Positions 42,538 through 56,144 of a stretch of 64,000 bases of DNA are shown piece after piece. Every line of letters begins with the position of its first letter. Position 1 is the first letter of the stretch. Origin of the DNA: Azolla caroliniana (Eukaryota; Polypodiophyta); contig JBHGNT010000021.1 in NCBI GenBank assembly GCA_043228905.1, positions 3,782,001 to 3,846,000 of the forward strand. Direction: 5' to 3'. The translations under genes were made by a program, and so were the position numbers. The notes below the pieces were generated by a model. The model worked only from the letters and a program-made list of their open reading frames with translations, had not been told where the DNA came from and did no database searches.

Positions 42538-45500
42538 CTAAGTTTCTTGCAGGACACAAATGCCTTTTTTGCCTATGATGGCATATCTTGGTGATGACGA
42601 TTGCAATGAATTTAATGGAGATGAAACATCTTCCATAAGCATAGATGAAAAGATAGTGGGCCCCTTGCAAACACACTTTCCATCTTCGAAAACATGGAGA
42701 TTGTTGGGATCTCTAATCATAATCTTTCTATTCTCTATTTTTGAGATAAGCGATGTGCCAAAATGGCAGTGACTACATATACATGTGTTATTCACAACAT
42801 GAATAGTTTCCCCTTGGTATGTGTTGATGAGGGCACAAGCAATGGCTAACTTCTCACTATGTCCACAGAGCACATCATTCTTTACATCATCATAAGTGCT
42901 TCGTAACACCCAAAGAGCACTAGATGGATAGCCTGCTTGTTTCATTTTAAGAGCAATTGCTTTTATCTTAGCATGTATGATTTTCCTTTGAGGATGTCTT
43001 GTATCCCCCACAGAAAATGAATGAGCATTTCCACTGACATCAACCCAAACACTGTTTCCCCGATCTTTCCAAACGGCATATTTCAGTCTCATGGCTTCAA
43101 CTTTGTCTGCATCCTCTTGCATACCAGCAGCTGCAAAAATATTAGCTATAAGAACATAAGCTACAGCACAGCTATCATCAAGTTGCACAGCCTGATCAAA
43201 AGCTAATATCCCAAGCTCTACATTTCCCCATTTTCTACAACCACCTAATAATGCAACCCAAACATCATGATAATCAGAAGACGGCATCACTTTAATCACT
43301 GACATTGCCTTATCAAACAGCCCTGCATATCCAAAAACCACCACCATGCAAGTATGGTGCTTCACATTAGGATTGACATCATATTTTCTTGACATATCCC
43401 CAAAAATCGTTTGGGCCTCGTCCAATAGCCCTGAGCGGCCACATGCACTCAAAACACAAAGGAATGTAATTGCATCTGGAGAGAAACCCTCAGTTTGCAT
43501 CAGCTCAAAACAGTTCAGTGCTTCATGACCTTGTCCCTGTTGGGCAAGCCCTGCAATTAATGTATTCCAAGCAACTACATCTCGTGTAGGAAGTGCTTTA
43601 AGAACCTTTTGTGCCTTTCCAAGCTGACCACATTTAGCATACATATCCACCAAAGCAGTACCAAGTACAACATCTTTCTCCAGCAAGTTCCTATTGACAA
43701 TCTGTTCATGAATTTCTTCGCCTATGTCTATAGCGCCCGTGCTAGCACAAGCTCTCAAGATGCATATCAAAGTTACTGCGTCTGGAGAGAAACCCTCACT
43801 CTGCATGCGCTCAAAACAGTTCAATGCCTCGTGACTCTGCCCCCGTTGGACATACCCTGCAATTAGAGCAGACCAAGATACAACATTTCGAACAGGAAGG
43901 CCTTGAAGCACTTCTTGTGCTTTTGCAAGCATGCCACATTTGCTGTACATGTCTACCAAAGCATTGCCAAAAACAATATCCTTCTCTAGTAAACCTCTAT
44001 TTATAATTTCATCATGGATTTTTTTCCCTTTGTCAATAGCTCCTATTTCCCCGCATGCCTTTAAGATTGACGTAAAGGTAACTGCATCAGGCGAGAGGCC
44101 CTCACTCAGCATTTTTTCAAAACAACTCAGTGCTTCATGACCTTCCCCTTGCTGAACGTATCCTGTAATTAGTGCATTCCAAGAAACTACATTGTGAATA
44201 GAAAGATCTTCAAGCACTTCTTGTGCTTTTGCAAGACAACCACATTTGGCATACATATCCACTAAGGCAGTGCCAAGTACAGAATTCTTCTCTAATAGGC
44301 CCCTATTTGCAACCTCTTCATGGATTTGTTTGCCTTTGTCGACAGCTCCTGTGCTACTACAAGCCTTCAATATACATGTGAAAGTGACTGTATCCGGGAA
44401 AAGTCCCTCTCCTTGCATCCGTTCAAAACAGTTTATCGCTTCTTGGCCTTGCCCTTGTTGGGCGTATCCTGCTATAAGTGCAGACCAAGAGACAATGTTC
44501 CGGACAGGAAGCTCATCAAGCACTGCCTGTGCTTTTGCAAGCACGCCACATTTGGCATACATATCAACAAGAGCAGTACCGAGCACAATGTCTTTTTTAA
44601 GACCCCTATTCAGAATCTCTTCATGAACCTTTTCTCCCTTGCTTATAGCCCCCGTACTACCACAGGCCTTCAAGATAGATATAAAGGTGACTGAATTCGG
44701 AGAAAGGCCCTCATTCAGTATCCGTTCAAAACAATGCAACACTTCATGAAACTGCCCCTGTTGAAGATACCCCACAATTAGTGCATTCCAAGAGACTATG
44801 TTGCGAACAGAAAGTTCTTCAAGCACCTGTTTCGCTTTTACAAGCACACCACATTTGGCATACATATCCACCAATGCAGTACCAAGTACAATATCCTTCT
44901 CCAGCAAGTTCCTACCCACAATTTCTTCATGAACTTGGTTGCCCTTCTCTATAGCCCCAATACTACCACATGCCTTTAAGATGCAAATGAAGGTGATGGT
45001 GTTTGGGGAGATGCCCTCTCTTTGCATTTGATCAAAACAGTTCAATGCTTCATGACCTTGCCCCTTTTGAGTATACCCAGTAATCAGTGCATTCCAAGAG
45101 ACCACATTTCTAACCAGAAGCTCTTCAAGCACTTGTTTTGCTTTCGGAAGCATCATACATTTGGCATACATATCCACCAAAGCTGTGCCGAGCACTACAT
45201 CCTTCTTCAGCAAACCCCTACTCACAATTTCTTCATGAATTTGTTTACCCTTCTCTATAGCTCCGATATTGGCACAAGCCTTCAAGATGCAAATGAAGCT
45301 GATAACATCCGGAGAGAGACCCTCACTTTGCATTCTCTCAAAGCAATTCAGAGCTTCTTGACCTTGCCCATGTTGTGCATATCCTGCAATTAATGCATTC
45401 CAACATACTAAATCTCGGACCGGTACATTCTCAAGAACTTCTTGTGCTTTTTCAATCATCCCACATTTGGTATACATACTGATCAAAGTGCTGGCTATGT

Positions 45501-46069
45501 AAGGGTTGTTTTCGAGCAAGCCTCTGTTCAGAATCTGAGCATGAAGATTAATGCCTTTACTAATATCCCTTTTCTGGCCACAAGTCTTCAGCAAGGCCAC
45601 AAAAGTATGAGTTTCGGTGCGGGTTCCATCTGTATGCCTTTCTTGCAACAATCCAATCTCTCTTCTCCTGTGCTGAGACCTAAAATCTGGCAGGATTGAA
45701 CCATCCTGGATTAAGACAAACAATCTCTCTCTCACACAGAATCAAAATGTGGCCTCTCGGATTGCAACATTCATTGGTAAAGTTCTTGCACATTGGGAGT
45801 GGCTATTCACTTTCACATGTATTAGGTAAAATGCAATATTTTTGGCCTCTTAGGTCATATTTGACCCCCAAAGACAATAATAGAATATCTCTCTCTCTCT
45901 TTCTCTTTCGCTCTCTCCCTCCCATTAAACCCTAAACCCTCTTTCTTTCTGTGTGTATGTGTGTGTGAGAGAGAGAGAGAGAAAGCGTGGGTGTATCAGA
46001 GCTTCTTACCTTGATGCTATGAAGAGCTGTTCTTTCAAAGGGCGCATTCGATTTCCTCTGTCTCGCCAT
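42538..46069 (-). CDS. PLS-class PPR protein with a DYW-type deaminase domain lacking the terminal DYW (PPR1)
   Basis: Two exons: 46069-46010 (20 codons, MARQRKSNAPFERTALHSIK, donor AAG|GTAAGA) and 45705-42538 (acceptor TTAATCCAG|GATGG), phase 0, about 1075 residues. The large exon has no ATG before the repeats, which supports the upstream exon. Seven P-L-S triplets of about 102 residues (marked by MYTKCG, MYAKCG, MYSKCG) form the RNA-binding array. E1/E2 motifs follow (VWVALLGGCRKWGNVELG, with RGNSVWVDVSG at the PG box), then a cytidine-deaminase-like domain: HSEKLAIA (zinc His and catalytic Glu), CSHCH (CxxC), LHVFEDGKCVC (second zinc site). Instead of GDYW the chain continues KGPTIF and about 30 more residues. 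Such proteins edit organellar RNA. The intron (304 bases) has a GA microsatellite just after the donor. Confidence 0.93.
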
Positions 46070-47865
46070 GGAATCATGGGGGCTGGCATGGCATCCTGGT
46101 CATTTGGCATTGGCAGAGAGTTGTATCCACTCCATTATGTGCCCGGCAATGGCAACTGCTCCTGTTGTCCAGCAGCACGGACATCTCCCACACTCACTCT
46201 ATAAGATGATGGATGCTATGTCATAGGCCCCATGTCATGCCCAAAGCATCCCTGAGCATAAATAACATCTTATCGCACGTGTAGACAGACGGACACTTAG
46301 CAATAGACTAGATATTACCCCGCCTATCGACCTTCAATAGATACATTTAGTTCGTCTTTTAAAGTGTGGTTATTAATGTCATTGATCACAAGCAATGACG
46401 CCCATTTCTAACTAGTATCTCCACTAATCTTCCTTTCAAATACTTCCATGTACTAGAGCTTAGTCTACATTCTCTAGTTCTTACATGAGGTTCATCATAT
46501 TTACCTAAGATGGAACATCCAACTATCATGCGAGTTGATTGATTAAGAATGTGATTAATACAATGTTATTTATCAATCACAAATACCATCTTTATATTTT
46601 TATGGGATTTTATCAATTTCTTTAGCCTATTGTAGATATATACATCCCTTCGTCTATTTAGCCTAATGTGAGGGAGATGAGTATTCCTAATAGGATGAAG
46701 TGCATATAAATTGTGCTCTAATAAACATGAACAAAGTGAACCCTTATAGCTTATATGGGAATGCATTGATTCAATAGGTAGAGCCTTGCTTCTAATTACA
46801 AATAGAGACAGAGAGAGAGACAAAGACAGAGACAGAGACAGAGAGAAGTCGAGTTTGCAAGGACATTATATCACTGACACCAACACATAGAAGTATCATA
46901 TCATTTGGCATCTTACTTTCATGGTCATCTCCACCCCACTCTCATCCATCAAGGGCGGTCCCTACGAGATCAAAAGCATTTTGTAATGTCTTCATAGTAG
47001 GATGCAGCGAATTTATGTAGCACATAGGTGAATGTCACACATATCGTCAAATTTTACTTGGGCATTCCAAGTCATGTCCTAGGAATGATCCAAACGTTAT
47101 TTGAATTATACAATAAATCTAATGCATGCATATATGTGACCCACCTACCATTGTCACACTAAACAATGAATTTAATTCATCATTGTCTTTTGCATGGTGT
47201 GAAACATATATTGATGTCAATCTAAACTATCTTTTTAGGAGCACAGCTACATAAGAAGTAAAAGCGTGTCCTAAGACAAGTCATTTAATAGCTTGATGAA
47301 ACATATTAATAGGTAATAAGATGATCCATTTACGTTTAGACAAAAGAGACGGTATTCCAATGGTAACTTTATCCCACAAAGTTACATAAGCACAAACCTC
47401 CAACAACAATGATAGACACTAGAAAATTCTCTTTTATTAGTATGTCTTTCCTTGACAAGATTACAAAAACATTATGGGTTGCATCTCAAGTTCACATGGA
47501 TGGCAGCAATAAAGGAAGAAATTTGAGATACGATGGGACATGCAACTTTTTGTTGGTAGAAACTCTCCCTTCTTGAATCTTTGAGCTTGAATCTAAAATC
47601 AAAATGCTCTCTTTCTCTTGCCTTCATCCATGGATGTAAAGGGATCAATAAATTTGAAGTTTCCCACGCCTCTAATGTCTTGATTTTTTATCCCAAGTGA
47701 CAATCTACTAATAACACAATCCGTGTTAAGAGAGTGTTTTCTTTATTGTAAGGGTAATATCTCAAGCCTAAATATATCTGTTTATTTGTTTATTATACTG
47801 CAAGTTAACATGAACAGCTGAGATCTTGATTGGGTCTCATAGGGCACAATGGCCTTTTAAAGATG
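46070..47865. other. intergenic sequence between PPR1 and PPR2
   Basis: AT-rich, with a GACAGA/GAGA microsatellite at about 46804-46848. It should hold the promoter of PPR1 (left part) and the 3' end of PPR2 (right part). No gene is recognised. Confidence 0.5.
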
Positions 47866-50800
47866 TTAATATATCCTTTTTCCTTCTTCCATCAACCCAC
47901 ATAGTATTTCCCCCTCCTTGCAACAAGCATACTTCAGTCTACATGCTTCTACGTTGTCTGCATCTTGATGCATGCCAGCAGCACCTAAAATGCTGCCCAT
48001 AAGGACATAAGCTGCAGCATTATCATCTGCTTGTACAGCTTGATCAAAGGCCAATAGACCAAGCCTTATGTTTCCCCATTTCTTACAAGATGCTAACAGT
48101 GTAAGCCAAACCGCTGGATAATCTGAACAAGGCATTGCCTTAATGACCGAAATTGCCTTGTCAAAGTGTCCAGAACATCCGAGAACCATCACCATGCACG
48201 TATGGTGCTCTACCCTTGGAGTTATATCATATTTCCTACTCATATCTCCAAAGAATAGTTGCGCTTTGTCTGAGAGACCAGAGTGACTGCATGCATTCAT
48301 AACACAAAGGACTGTGACCTCATCTGGAGACAGACCTTCAATTTGCATCTCTTCAAAGCAGCATAATGCTTCATGGACTTTCCCTTGTTGGGCATACCCA
48401 GCGATGAGTGCATTCCATGAGATGACAACTCGGATGTCAAGCTCATCGAGTACTTCTTGTGCTTTTGCCAGTACACCACATTTGGCATACATGTCCACTA
48501 AAGCATTGCTGAGCTCGAAATACTCACCAAGGATACCCTTGCTTACAATCTCTTCATGAATTTGTTTGCCCTTGCCTATAGCTCCTATGCTCCCACATGC
48601 CTTCAAGATGCAAATGAAAGTAACAGCATTTGGAGAGAGGCCCTCAGTTTGCATTTGTTCGACGCACTTCAATGCTGCATGTCCTAGCTCGAACTGGACA
48701 TGCCCTGCAATCAATGCATTCCATGTGATGACTCCTCGAATTGGAAGCTCTTTAAGCACCTTTTCTGCTTTTACAAGCATGCCACATTTAGCATACATAT
48801 CTACCAAAGCAGTGCCAAGTGCAATATTTTTAATCAGCAAACCCCTACTCACAATTTCATCATGGATTTGTTTACCCTTCTCTATGGCATCTATACAGCT
48901 ACAGGCTCTCAAGATATGGGTAAAGGTTACTCCGTCTGGAGTGAGGCCCTCACTTTGCATCTGTTCAAAACAGTTCAGTGCTTCATGACCTCGCCCCAGC
49001 TCAGTATACCCTCCAATTAGTGAATTCCATGAAACTAAATCTCGAACAAGAAGCTCTTCCAGGACTTCTTGTGCCTTTGCAATCACACCACATTTAACAT
49101 ACATATCAACCAAAGCCGTTCCAAGCACAACATCCCAATCCATCAAGCCCCTGCTCTGAATCTCTTCATGGATTAGTTTGCCTTTTTCTATAGCCTCTGC
49201 ACTGCCACATGCTTTCAGGATGGAAATGAAGGTGACTGAGTCTGGAAAGAGACCCTCATCTTGCATCCGTTCAAAACAGTGGAGGGCTGCATGGCCTTGT
49301 CCCTGCTCCACAAACCCTGCAATTAGTGCATTCCAAGAAACTATGTCTCGAACAGGAAGCTCTTCCAGTACTTTCTTCGCTTTTCTCAGCAGACCACATT
49401 TCGCATACATATCAACTAATGCAGTGCCAAGCACAACATCCTTCTCCAAAAGACCTATATGCATAATCTCTTCATGAATTTGTTTGCCCTTCTCTATAGC
49501 TCTCGCACTGCCACATGCCTTCAAGATGCAAATCAAGGTGATCACATCTGGAGAGAATCCCACACATCGCATCTGATTAAAGCAGCTTAGTGCTTTGTGA
49601 AGAAGTCCTTCTTGGGCATACCCTGCAATTAATGCAGACCAAGAGACTACATTTTGAACAGGAAGTTCTTCCAGCATCTGCAGTGCTTTTTCAAGCATGC
49701 CACATTTGGCATACATGTCTACCAATCCATTTCCAAGAGCGATATCTTTCTCAAGCAAACCCCTAGTTGCAATCTCATCATGAATTTGTTTGCCCTTGTC
49801 TACATCTCTTGTCTTTCCACAAGCATTCAAGAGACAAATGAAGGTGACCTCATCTGGAGCGAGGCCTTCATTTTGCATTTGTTCGAAACAAGTTAGTGCT
49901 TCTTGACCTTGTCCTTGTTGGGAATACCCTGCAATCAGTGCATTCCAAGAGGCTACATTTTGGATTGGAAGTTCATTAAGCACCTCTTGTGCCTTCACAA
50001 GCAAATCGCACCTGGCATACATATCCACCAAAGCTGTGCAAAGCATGATATCTTCCCCAAGCAGGCCCTTTCTCACAATCTCGCAATGTACTCGGTTTCC
50101 CAGATCTATAGCTTGTGTAATGCCACAAGCCTTCAAGACACAAACGAATGTTACTGCATCTGGAAAGAAGCCCTCATTTTGCATCTTATTATAACACTTC
50201 AATGCTTCATGAGCTTCCCCCCGTCGTGCATACCCCATAATAAGTGCAGACCATGCAACTACATTTCGAGAGGGAAGCCCTTCAAGTACTTCTTGTGCTT
50301 TCTCAACCACACCGCATTTAGCATACATATCCACCAAAGCAGTGCCAAGCACAATATCCTTCGCTAAAAACCCTTTTCTCATAATATCATCATGAATTGC
50401 CTTCCCCTTGTCTATGGCATATGTGCTGCCACAGGCCTTTAAAATGCAAATGAAAGTGACTGCATTTGGAGAGAGACCCTCGCTTTGCATTCGATCAAAA
50501 CACTTTAGAGCTTCATAATGCTGTCCATGATCAGCATACCCAGCAATTAGCGCATTCCAAGAGACTGCATTTCGAATTGGAAGATCTTCGAGCACTTCTT
50601 GAGCTTTTATTACGGCACCACATTTGGCATACATATCCACCAATGCGGTTCCAAGCACGATATGTTTTTCTAGCAAACCCCTGCTTACAATCTCATCATG
50701 AATTTGTTTGCCCTTGTCTATAGTTTTCATGCTACCGCATGCCTTCAAGGTGCAAAGAAAGCTAACCTCATTTGGATTAATACCCTCATTTTGCATTCGT

Positions 50801-52135
50801 TCAAGACATTGCAACGCTGCATGACCTTGACCCTGTTGGACATACCCTGAAATAAGCACATTCCAAGAGACTTCATTTCGGATAGGTAGCCCTTCAAGCA
50901 CATTTTGTGCTTTTGCAAGCAAGCCACATTTGGCATACATATCAACCAATGACGTGCCAAGGACAACATCTGTTTCCAATAAGCCTCTATTTGCAATTTC
51001 ATCATGGATTTGTTTTCCCTTCACTATATCTAGTTTTCCACCACATGCCTTCAAAATAGAGATGAAGGTGACCCCATCTCTGGGGAGGCCCTCAATTTGC
51101 ATCAACTCAAAACAATTAATTGCTTCTCCATATTTCTCTTGTAAGACATACCCAGCAATTAAGGCATTCCAAGACACTGTATCATGAACCGAAAGATTTT
51201 CAAACACTTCCTGTGCTTTAAAAATCATCCCACACTTGGCATACATATTAATCAAAGTGCTGGTGAGGTATGGACTCTTCTCAAGCAGACTCCTTTTCAC
51301 AATATCAGCATGAACTTTGGATCCTGTATAAATATCCTTGCTCTTGGTACAAGCCTTGAGTACGTTTATAGAAGTAAGAACTTCATTGATATGTTCATTT
51401 TTTACTCCTTTGTTACTCCTTTCCTTGAACTGCCCCTGTTTTTCTTGAAGAATAGTTCTTCGTCTGAGTTCATCAAGAACCCAAGAGGGGTTTTTCCATC
51501 CATCAACCCACAAAGGCACATAAGTGACTGTGTGTGTAAAATCGGGTGATCTCGAGGTGGTCTGTATCAAGTTTCAACACAAAAAACAAAAAATCTCTCT
51601 CACTAGTTGTTGGCTTTGATGGTTTACAACATAGCATTAAAACAATAAAATTGAGAGAACTCAAGTTTGGTCCTTTCCCGGACCCCCAGATTGTATTCAA
51701 TCTCCCTGGGATTTTAATAATCTATTAATCTCTCTCATGTGTTTCTTCACGTTAGGCTTATACCTTCTAGTAAGCCAAGCTACTATTTTTCCATGCACTC
51801 ATGCTCAAATCTCACAATGTGTACAATTACAGTGGATGCCATTGGCAGGACATAGGGGTTTCAACAGGTGACCATCAGAACTAACGTAGGGGTTTGAGCA
51901 TGACCTTCAGAACTAAGCTGAGCATCGTTACCAACAGAACTACAATGTCTGGCCATCTCTCTCTATCTATATAGCTATCTATCTCTAACTCATTCACTCA
52001 CTCACAAATCAATATATACATACATACCTTTGTGGTGCGATTGTCTGCCCATAGCAAAGGCTCCCTAAAATACTCCTTCCATAGGAGGTCCGTCCCTTCC
52101 GCAGCAGCCAAACCTGATCTCCTCTGAATCGCCAT
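47866..52135 (-). CDS. PLS-class PPR protein, E-type, 10 triplets (PPR2)
   Basis: Two exons: 52135-52028 (36 codons, MAIQRRSGLAAAEG..., donor AAG|GTATGT) and 51561-47866 (acceptor TTGATACAG|ACC), phase 0, about 1267 residues. No ATG precedes the repeats in the large exon. Ten PLS triplets of about 102 residues (MYAKCGM to MYAKCGV) make one of the longer arrays of its kind. E1 follows (VWLTLLASCKKWGNIRLG), and the E2 region runs to KYACCKEGE before leaving the expected frame: one G more in the G5 run at about 47910-47914 would restore GGNTMWVDG, matching RGNSVWVDV of PPR1. Even so the frame would end soon after, without a DYW domain. E-type PPRs can recruit a DYW protein in trans. Confidence 0.92.
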
Positions 52136-53855
52136 AGGATCGGATCGCCATTCATGTCTTCCTTTGCCCGTCAGTAAATCAGAAAGCTGCAAGCATATGA
52201 TGATGGATGGGAGGGGGGCAGGGGAATCACATTTTAACCGGAGTTCGAACTTAACTCATCCATACATATTATTTCTTATAACACGATTTGAAGTGCAAAA
52301 GAGGGAGGCAAATTGCAATAGATTATAGAATCATAAATAGATGAGTTTACACATCCCAATTTTTAATTGAATGATATCAAACAATGAGACCTCTGATAAG
52401 GAATTATGATTTAGGGTTTTAGGGTTTTAGGTTTAGGTTTGCGAGTTCAAATGAGGAATTATGATTTAGGATTTCATTGCGAGATCTTACCTTGATCTAG
52501 TGCCCATCTTATTGCCCGCCTTGCTCATCTCTATAGATCTTACCTTGATCTAGTGTAAAGCTAAAATCCTATGTATATTTCTATCTAGGATAGATAGATA
52601 TTCTCATACCATCATGTTAATTGATCATTTGTCAATTTTCCAAGAGTGAGTGCATTGTGTTACACAATGGTTTGTTAATAATTGGGGTTTCATTATCATA
52701 GTTTTAGATGGTAGAATGTCAAAATGGAGAAAACTATTTAATTGTGTAATATCCATAAACATTATTATTATTTGCGAAGATATAGTATCTTAAAAGCCAC
52801 AATAGCTAGAATCGTGCCTTTTGAAGAAAGAATGAGATTATCATGACAAAAACGTCTCCTCGTGAATGGGGGTAGATTAGACACAGGGAGAGAGGTTCTA
52901 TTATGTCCACAAAATTTACATCTTTCGAATCATTTTGGTTATGTTCCTCTCATGACTCCTCTCAACGTCTTCAATGAGTTCCTCTAATGTCTTCCACAAT
53001 GGCTTTAGATTCCACATTCTCTAGCAACTTCCTTAAAGACTTGTCTTGCAAATAATAAAATCACCCTATTTATAATTTTGTAACTTCTTTGGAGTATGAG
53101 TCATGTTCCATCCAAGAAACCTTCAACAACAACCTTGCACAATCATTTGTGAAGGGAAAGGATCAATCGAAAACTCCTCGATCACTGTGATCAGCTTGGC
53201 CTCTTCGTCTCCACGACCATATTCTCCTATTGCCAACCATGTAGGAATCATCTTCAAAATTTCAAGCTCGGTCATCTGGAATCACCTTTTTGTCCTTGTT
53301 TCCCAAAGTCTTACCCCACATCCTCGATCACAAATATTATGCTTAGTCCAACTAGATGCACAATAAGTCTTCAAAGTGTTCAACTCCAAAAGGTCTATTA
53401 CTTCTCTTGATCTAAAAACACATCAAGATTTGGTCCATCAGCATTTGTATGTTCATTAATGATCTCATTATTTGAGATGCCCAAAGACTCAAAAACTCTA
53501 AATTACAAGTCCTCTACTCTGCCTCAATCTTCCAACTTTTGTTCTCAGACGACCTTCTTTCAGGCTGCACCACAGCCCTCATATCACTACTATTTTCTTT
53601 TTTTTCAGCTATTGATAGTAGTCACTCTTACTCATACAAAGGTTTTACCGATGCATAACATCTCCCTTGCAATAATATAATTTCAAGTTCTTTGCATGTG
53701 ATTCCCTTCAACTCTGAACCTCTCTATCTAGGATACTCCCCATCTTCTCAAGGTTTTCCATGGTGCTCCCAGTTCTGAAGGACATACAGCCCCCCCTCAT
53801 TCAATCTTAAGATTGAGAATGTTTTATATTCCCAAATGAAAATACATTTGGCCAT
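52136..53855. other. intergenic sequence between PPR2 and PPR3
   Basis: AT-rich. At 52411-52440 there is a run of TTTAGGG/TTTTAGGG words (telo-box-like), upstream of PPR2 and possibly part of its promoter. A duplicated GAGGAATTATGATTTAGG-like word lies beside it. No gene is recognised in 52.5-53.8 kb. Confidence 0.5.
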
Positions 53856-56093
53856 TTATACTTGCATCACACTATTCTGTGAGGCAGCATAGTTTAGCCT
53901 CATGTATTCAAGCTTTTCTGCATCCTTTTGCATGCTAGAGGCCACAAAAATGTTAGCCATAAGGACATATGCTGCCGAACAGCTATTATCTGATTGCATT
54001 ACTTGATCAAAAGACAACCTTCCAAGCTTCACATTTCCCCACTTTCTACAAGCGCCTAGAAGTGCAAGCCAAACATCAGGAGAATCAGTCAGTGGCATCA
54101 CTTTGATAACTGATATTGCCTTGTCAAAATACCCTGCATATCCAAAAACCATCACCATGCAAGTATTGTGCTCTAAGTTTGGAGAAATGCCATATTCCCT
54201 ACTCATAACATGGAAAAGTGTTTGGGCCTCGTACAGTAACCCTGAATGGCTACATGCAGTTAAAACACCTAAGAATGTGACATCATCAGGACGCAGGCCC
54301 TCAGTTTGTAACCGTTTAAAACATTTCAATGCTTCTTGACCTTCTCCTTCATGAGAATAACCTGCAATCAATGCATTCCAAGTGGATACATTTCGGGAAG
54401 GAAGTTCTTCTAGAACTTGGTGCGCTTTTGCAAGTACACCACATTTGCCATACATATCCACCAAGGCAGTTCCAAGCACAATATCATTCTCTAGGAACCC
54501 TCTAGTTATGATGGTATGATGTACTTGTTTGCCTTTTTCTATAGCTCCGGTATTACCACAAGCTTTTAGGATGCAAATGAAGGTGACTGCATCTGGCGAT
54601 AGACACTCTCTTTGCATTTGGTCAAAACAATTCAATGCTTCATTCCCTTGTCCCCGTTGAGCATACCCTCCAATCAATGCAGACCAAGAGACAATATTTC
54701 TAACATGAAGATCTTCAAGCACCTTTTTAGCTTCAGCAAGCATGCCACATTTAGCATAAAAATCCACCAAAGAAGTTCCAAGCACAACATCTTTAACCGC
54801 CAATCCTCTACTTATAATATCGTGATGAATTTGTTTCGCCTTTTCTATAGCTCCAGTGCTACCACAAGCCTTCAAGATGCAAATGTAAGTTACCATATTT
54901 GGACAGTGTCCTTCCTGTTCCATCAATTCAAAACATCGTAATGCTTCATTGCCTTGGTCTTGCTCAACATATCCTGAAATAAGTGCAGACCAGGATACTA
55001 CATTCCGAACCACAAGCTTTTCAAGAACCTCTTCAGCTTTTGCAGGCCTGCCACATTTGGCATACATATCGACCAAAGCAGTTCCAAGCACGATATCCTT
55101 CTCTAATAAACCCCTACTAACAATATCTTCATGTATTTGTTTGCCCCTATCTACATTTCCTTTGCTGCCAAAAGCTTTCAACATGCAAATAAAAGTGACA
55201 GCAGTTGGAAAGAGGCCTTCACTTTGCATTCTTTCATAACAATCCAATGCTTCATTACATCGTCCTTGTTGTGTATATCCATCTATTAATGCATTCCAAG
55301 AGACTATATTTCGAATTGGAAGCTCTTCGAGCACCTTTCGTGCTTTCTCAAGTAAGCCACATTTGGCATACATGTCCACCAATGAGGTGCCAAGCACTAC
55401 ATCTTTCTCCAACAATCCCTTCCCTATAATCTCTTCATGAATTTGTATGCCCTTGTGTATATCTCTTGTATTGCCACAAGCCTTCAATATACAAATAAAA
55501 GTGATAGAATCGGGTAAGAGACCTTCATTTAGCATCATTTCAAAGCATTTCAATGCTTCTTGACCTTGTCCTTGCTGGGCATGTCCAGCAATGAGTGCGT
55601 TCCATGTGACAATATCTCGTATCAAAAGCTCTTCAAACACTTGGTTTGCTTGTGAGAATATTCCACATTTGGTATACATACTGATTAATGTGCTTCCTAT
55701 GACATGATTCCTTTCAAGTACGTTTCTCTTGAGAATTTCAGCATGAATTCTAATTCCTTTACTTAAGTCCTTCTTCTCGGCACAATGCTTGAGCAATGCC
55801 ACAAAGGTCGAGTCTTGTACATATTTTTCTTCGCCATTGTATTTGTCACTAGGTTCTTGTGACGATGAAACAACCATTGTTTTGTTCAACTCTTTCAAAG
55901 CTGAAATTGTATGGTAGCATGCAAACTTGTAGAGATCTGAAGAGATTGTGTACCATAATCAATCAAATCAAACATTCCCTCTCTTTAAAACATAACAATT
56001 CTCTCTCTCTCTCTCTTTCTTTTTTGTCGTGATGTAATCTATTCTGGCTATCAATTCAAGTTCATGGATTCAAATCCTCATTTCCACACAGCA

Positions 56094-56144
<51 letters not shown>

